Source: Acinetobacter sp. (GTDB taxonomy: Bacteria; Pseudomonadota; Gammaproteobacteria; Pseudomonadales; Moraxellaceae). Taken from it: 5,705 nucleotides of DNA. The position numbers and the translations under genes are program-made. The stretch is from assembly GCA_030523805.1 (NCBI GenBank), contig JAUNHS010000066.1, positions 3,829-9,533 of the forward strand, read 5' to 3'. Shown piece after piece: positions 5,630-5,705 of this stretch (within the stretch, counting starts at the first letter, position 1; each line of letters starts with the position of its first letter). Under the pieces are notes generated by a model. That model was given only the letters and a program-made list of their open reading frames with translations. It was not told where the DNA came from and did no database searches.

Positions 5630-5705
5630 AAAATCATGTTGCTTTAAACAGGCTTATCATAGCAGAAAGTCAAGTCTTTGCTTATGGCAAATTTGCTAGT
5701 ATGCA

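Noticed and set aside
5444..5647. Plus-strand 67-codon frame opposite the fabB 5' end
   Set aside because: It is antisense to fabB with no supporting features.
5645..5673. TTGACT (5668-5673) with TGTTTA (5645-5650) as a fabB promoter on the minus strand
   Set aside because: The -35 is good and the spacing is 17, but TGTTTA is a very poor -10; the better TATGAT box lies only six bases from TTGACT. The promoter may lie beyond the window, so I did not list it.

Overview
All genes in this window lie on the minus strand, so transcription runs from position 5705 towards position 1. The protein sequences point to a moderately AT-rich gammaproteobacterium of the family Moraxellaceae (Acinetobacter or a close relative). 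The basis is a HisZ sequence that reads like Acinetobacter-type HisZ, HisZ lying directly upstream of purA, a HemJ-type protoporphyrinogen oxidase, and Moraxellaceae-style PrpB and PrpC. The assignment rests on recalled family sequences, not a search.

Layout in order of transcription: (1) fabB-like beta-ketoacyl-ACP synthase I (5616-4387), whose stop codon overlaps the start of hemJ (4387-3929); this pair ends at a clear intrinsic terminator (3878-3908). (2) A short regulatory gap, then prpB (3749-2865, methylisocitrate lyase) and prpC (2747-1617, 2-methylcitrate synthase), separated by 117 bases that are unusually rich in small repeats and hairpins. (3) A 223-base gap (1394-1616) with three terminator-like hairpins. 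(4) hisZ (1393-227), the regulatory subunit of the short-form ATP phosphoribosyltransferase. (5) A 140-base gap, then the first 28 codons of purA (86 to beyond position 1), cut by the window edge.

The pathways are housekeeping and central metabolism: fatty acid elongation, haem synthesis, propionate catabolism (2-methylcitrate cycle), histidine synthesis and AMP synthesis. The point of most interest is that the propionate cluster is reduced to prpB-prpC. No GntR- or Fis-type regulator, no acnD/prpF and no prpD is present here, so the dehydratase/isomerase step and the regulator must be encoded elsewhere or replaced. I see no mobile element, CRISPR, RNA gene or undescribed defence-like system. 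No gene-free stretch exceeds 300 bases.
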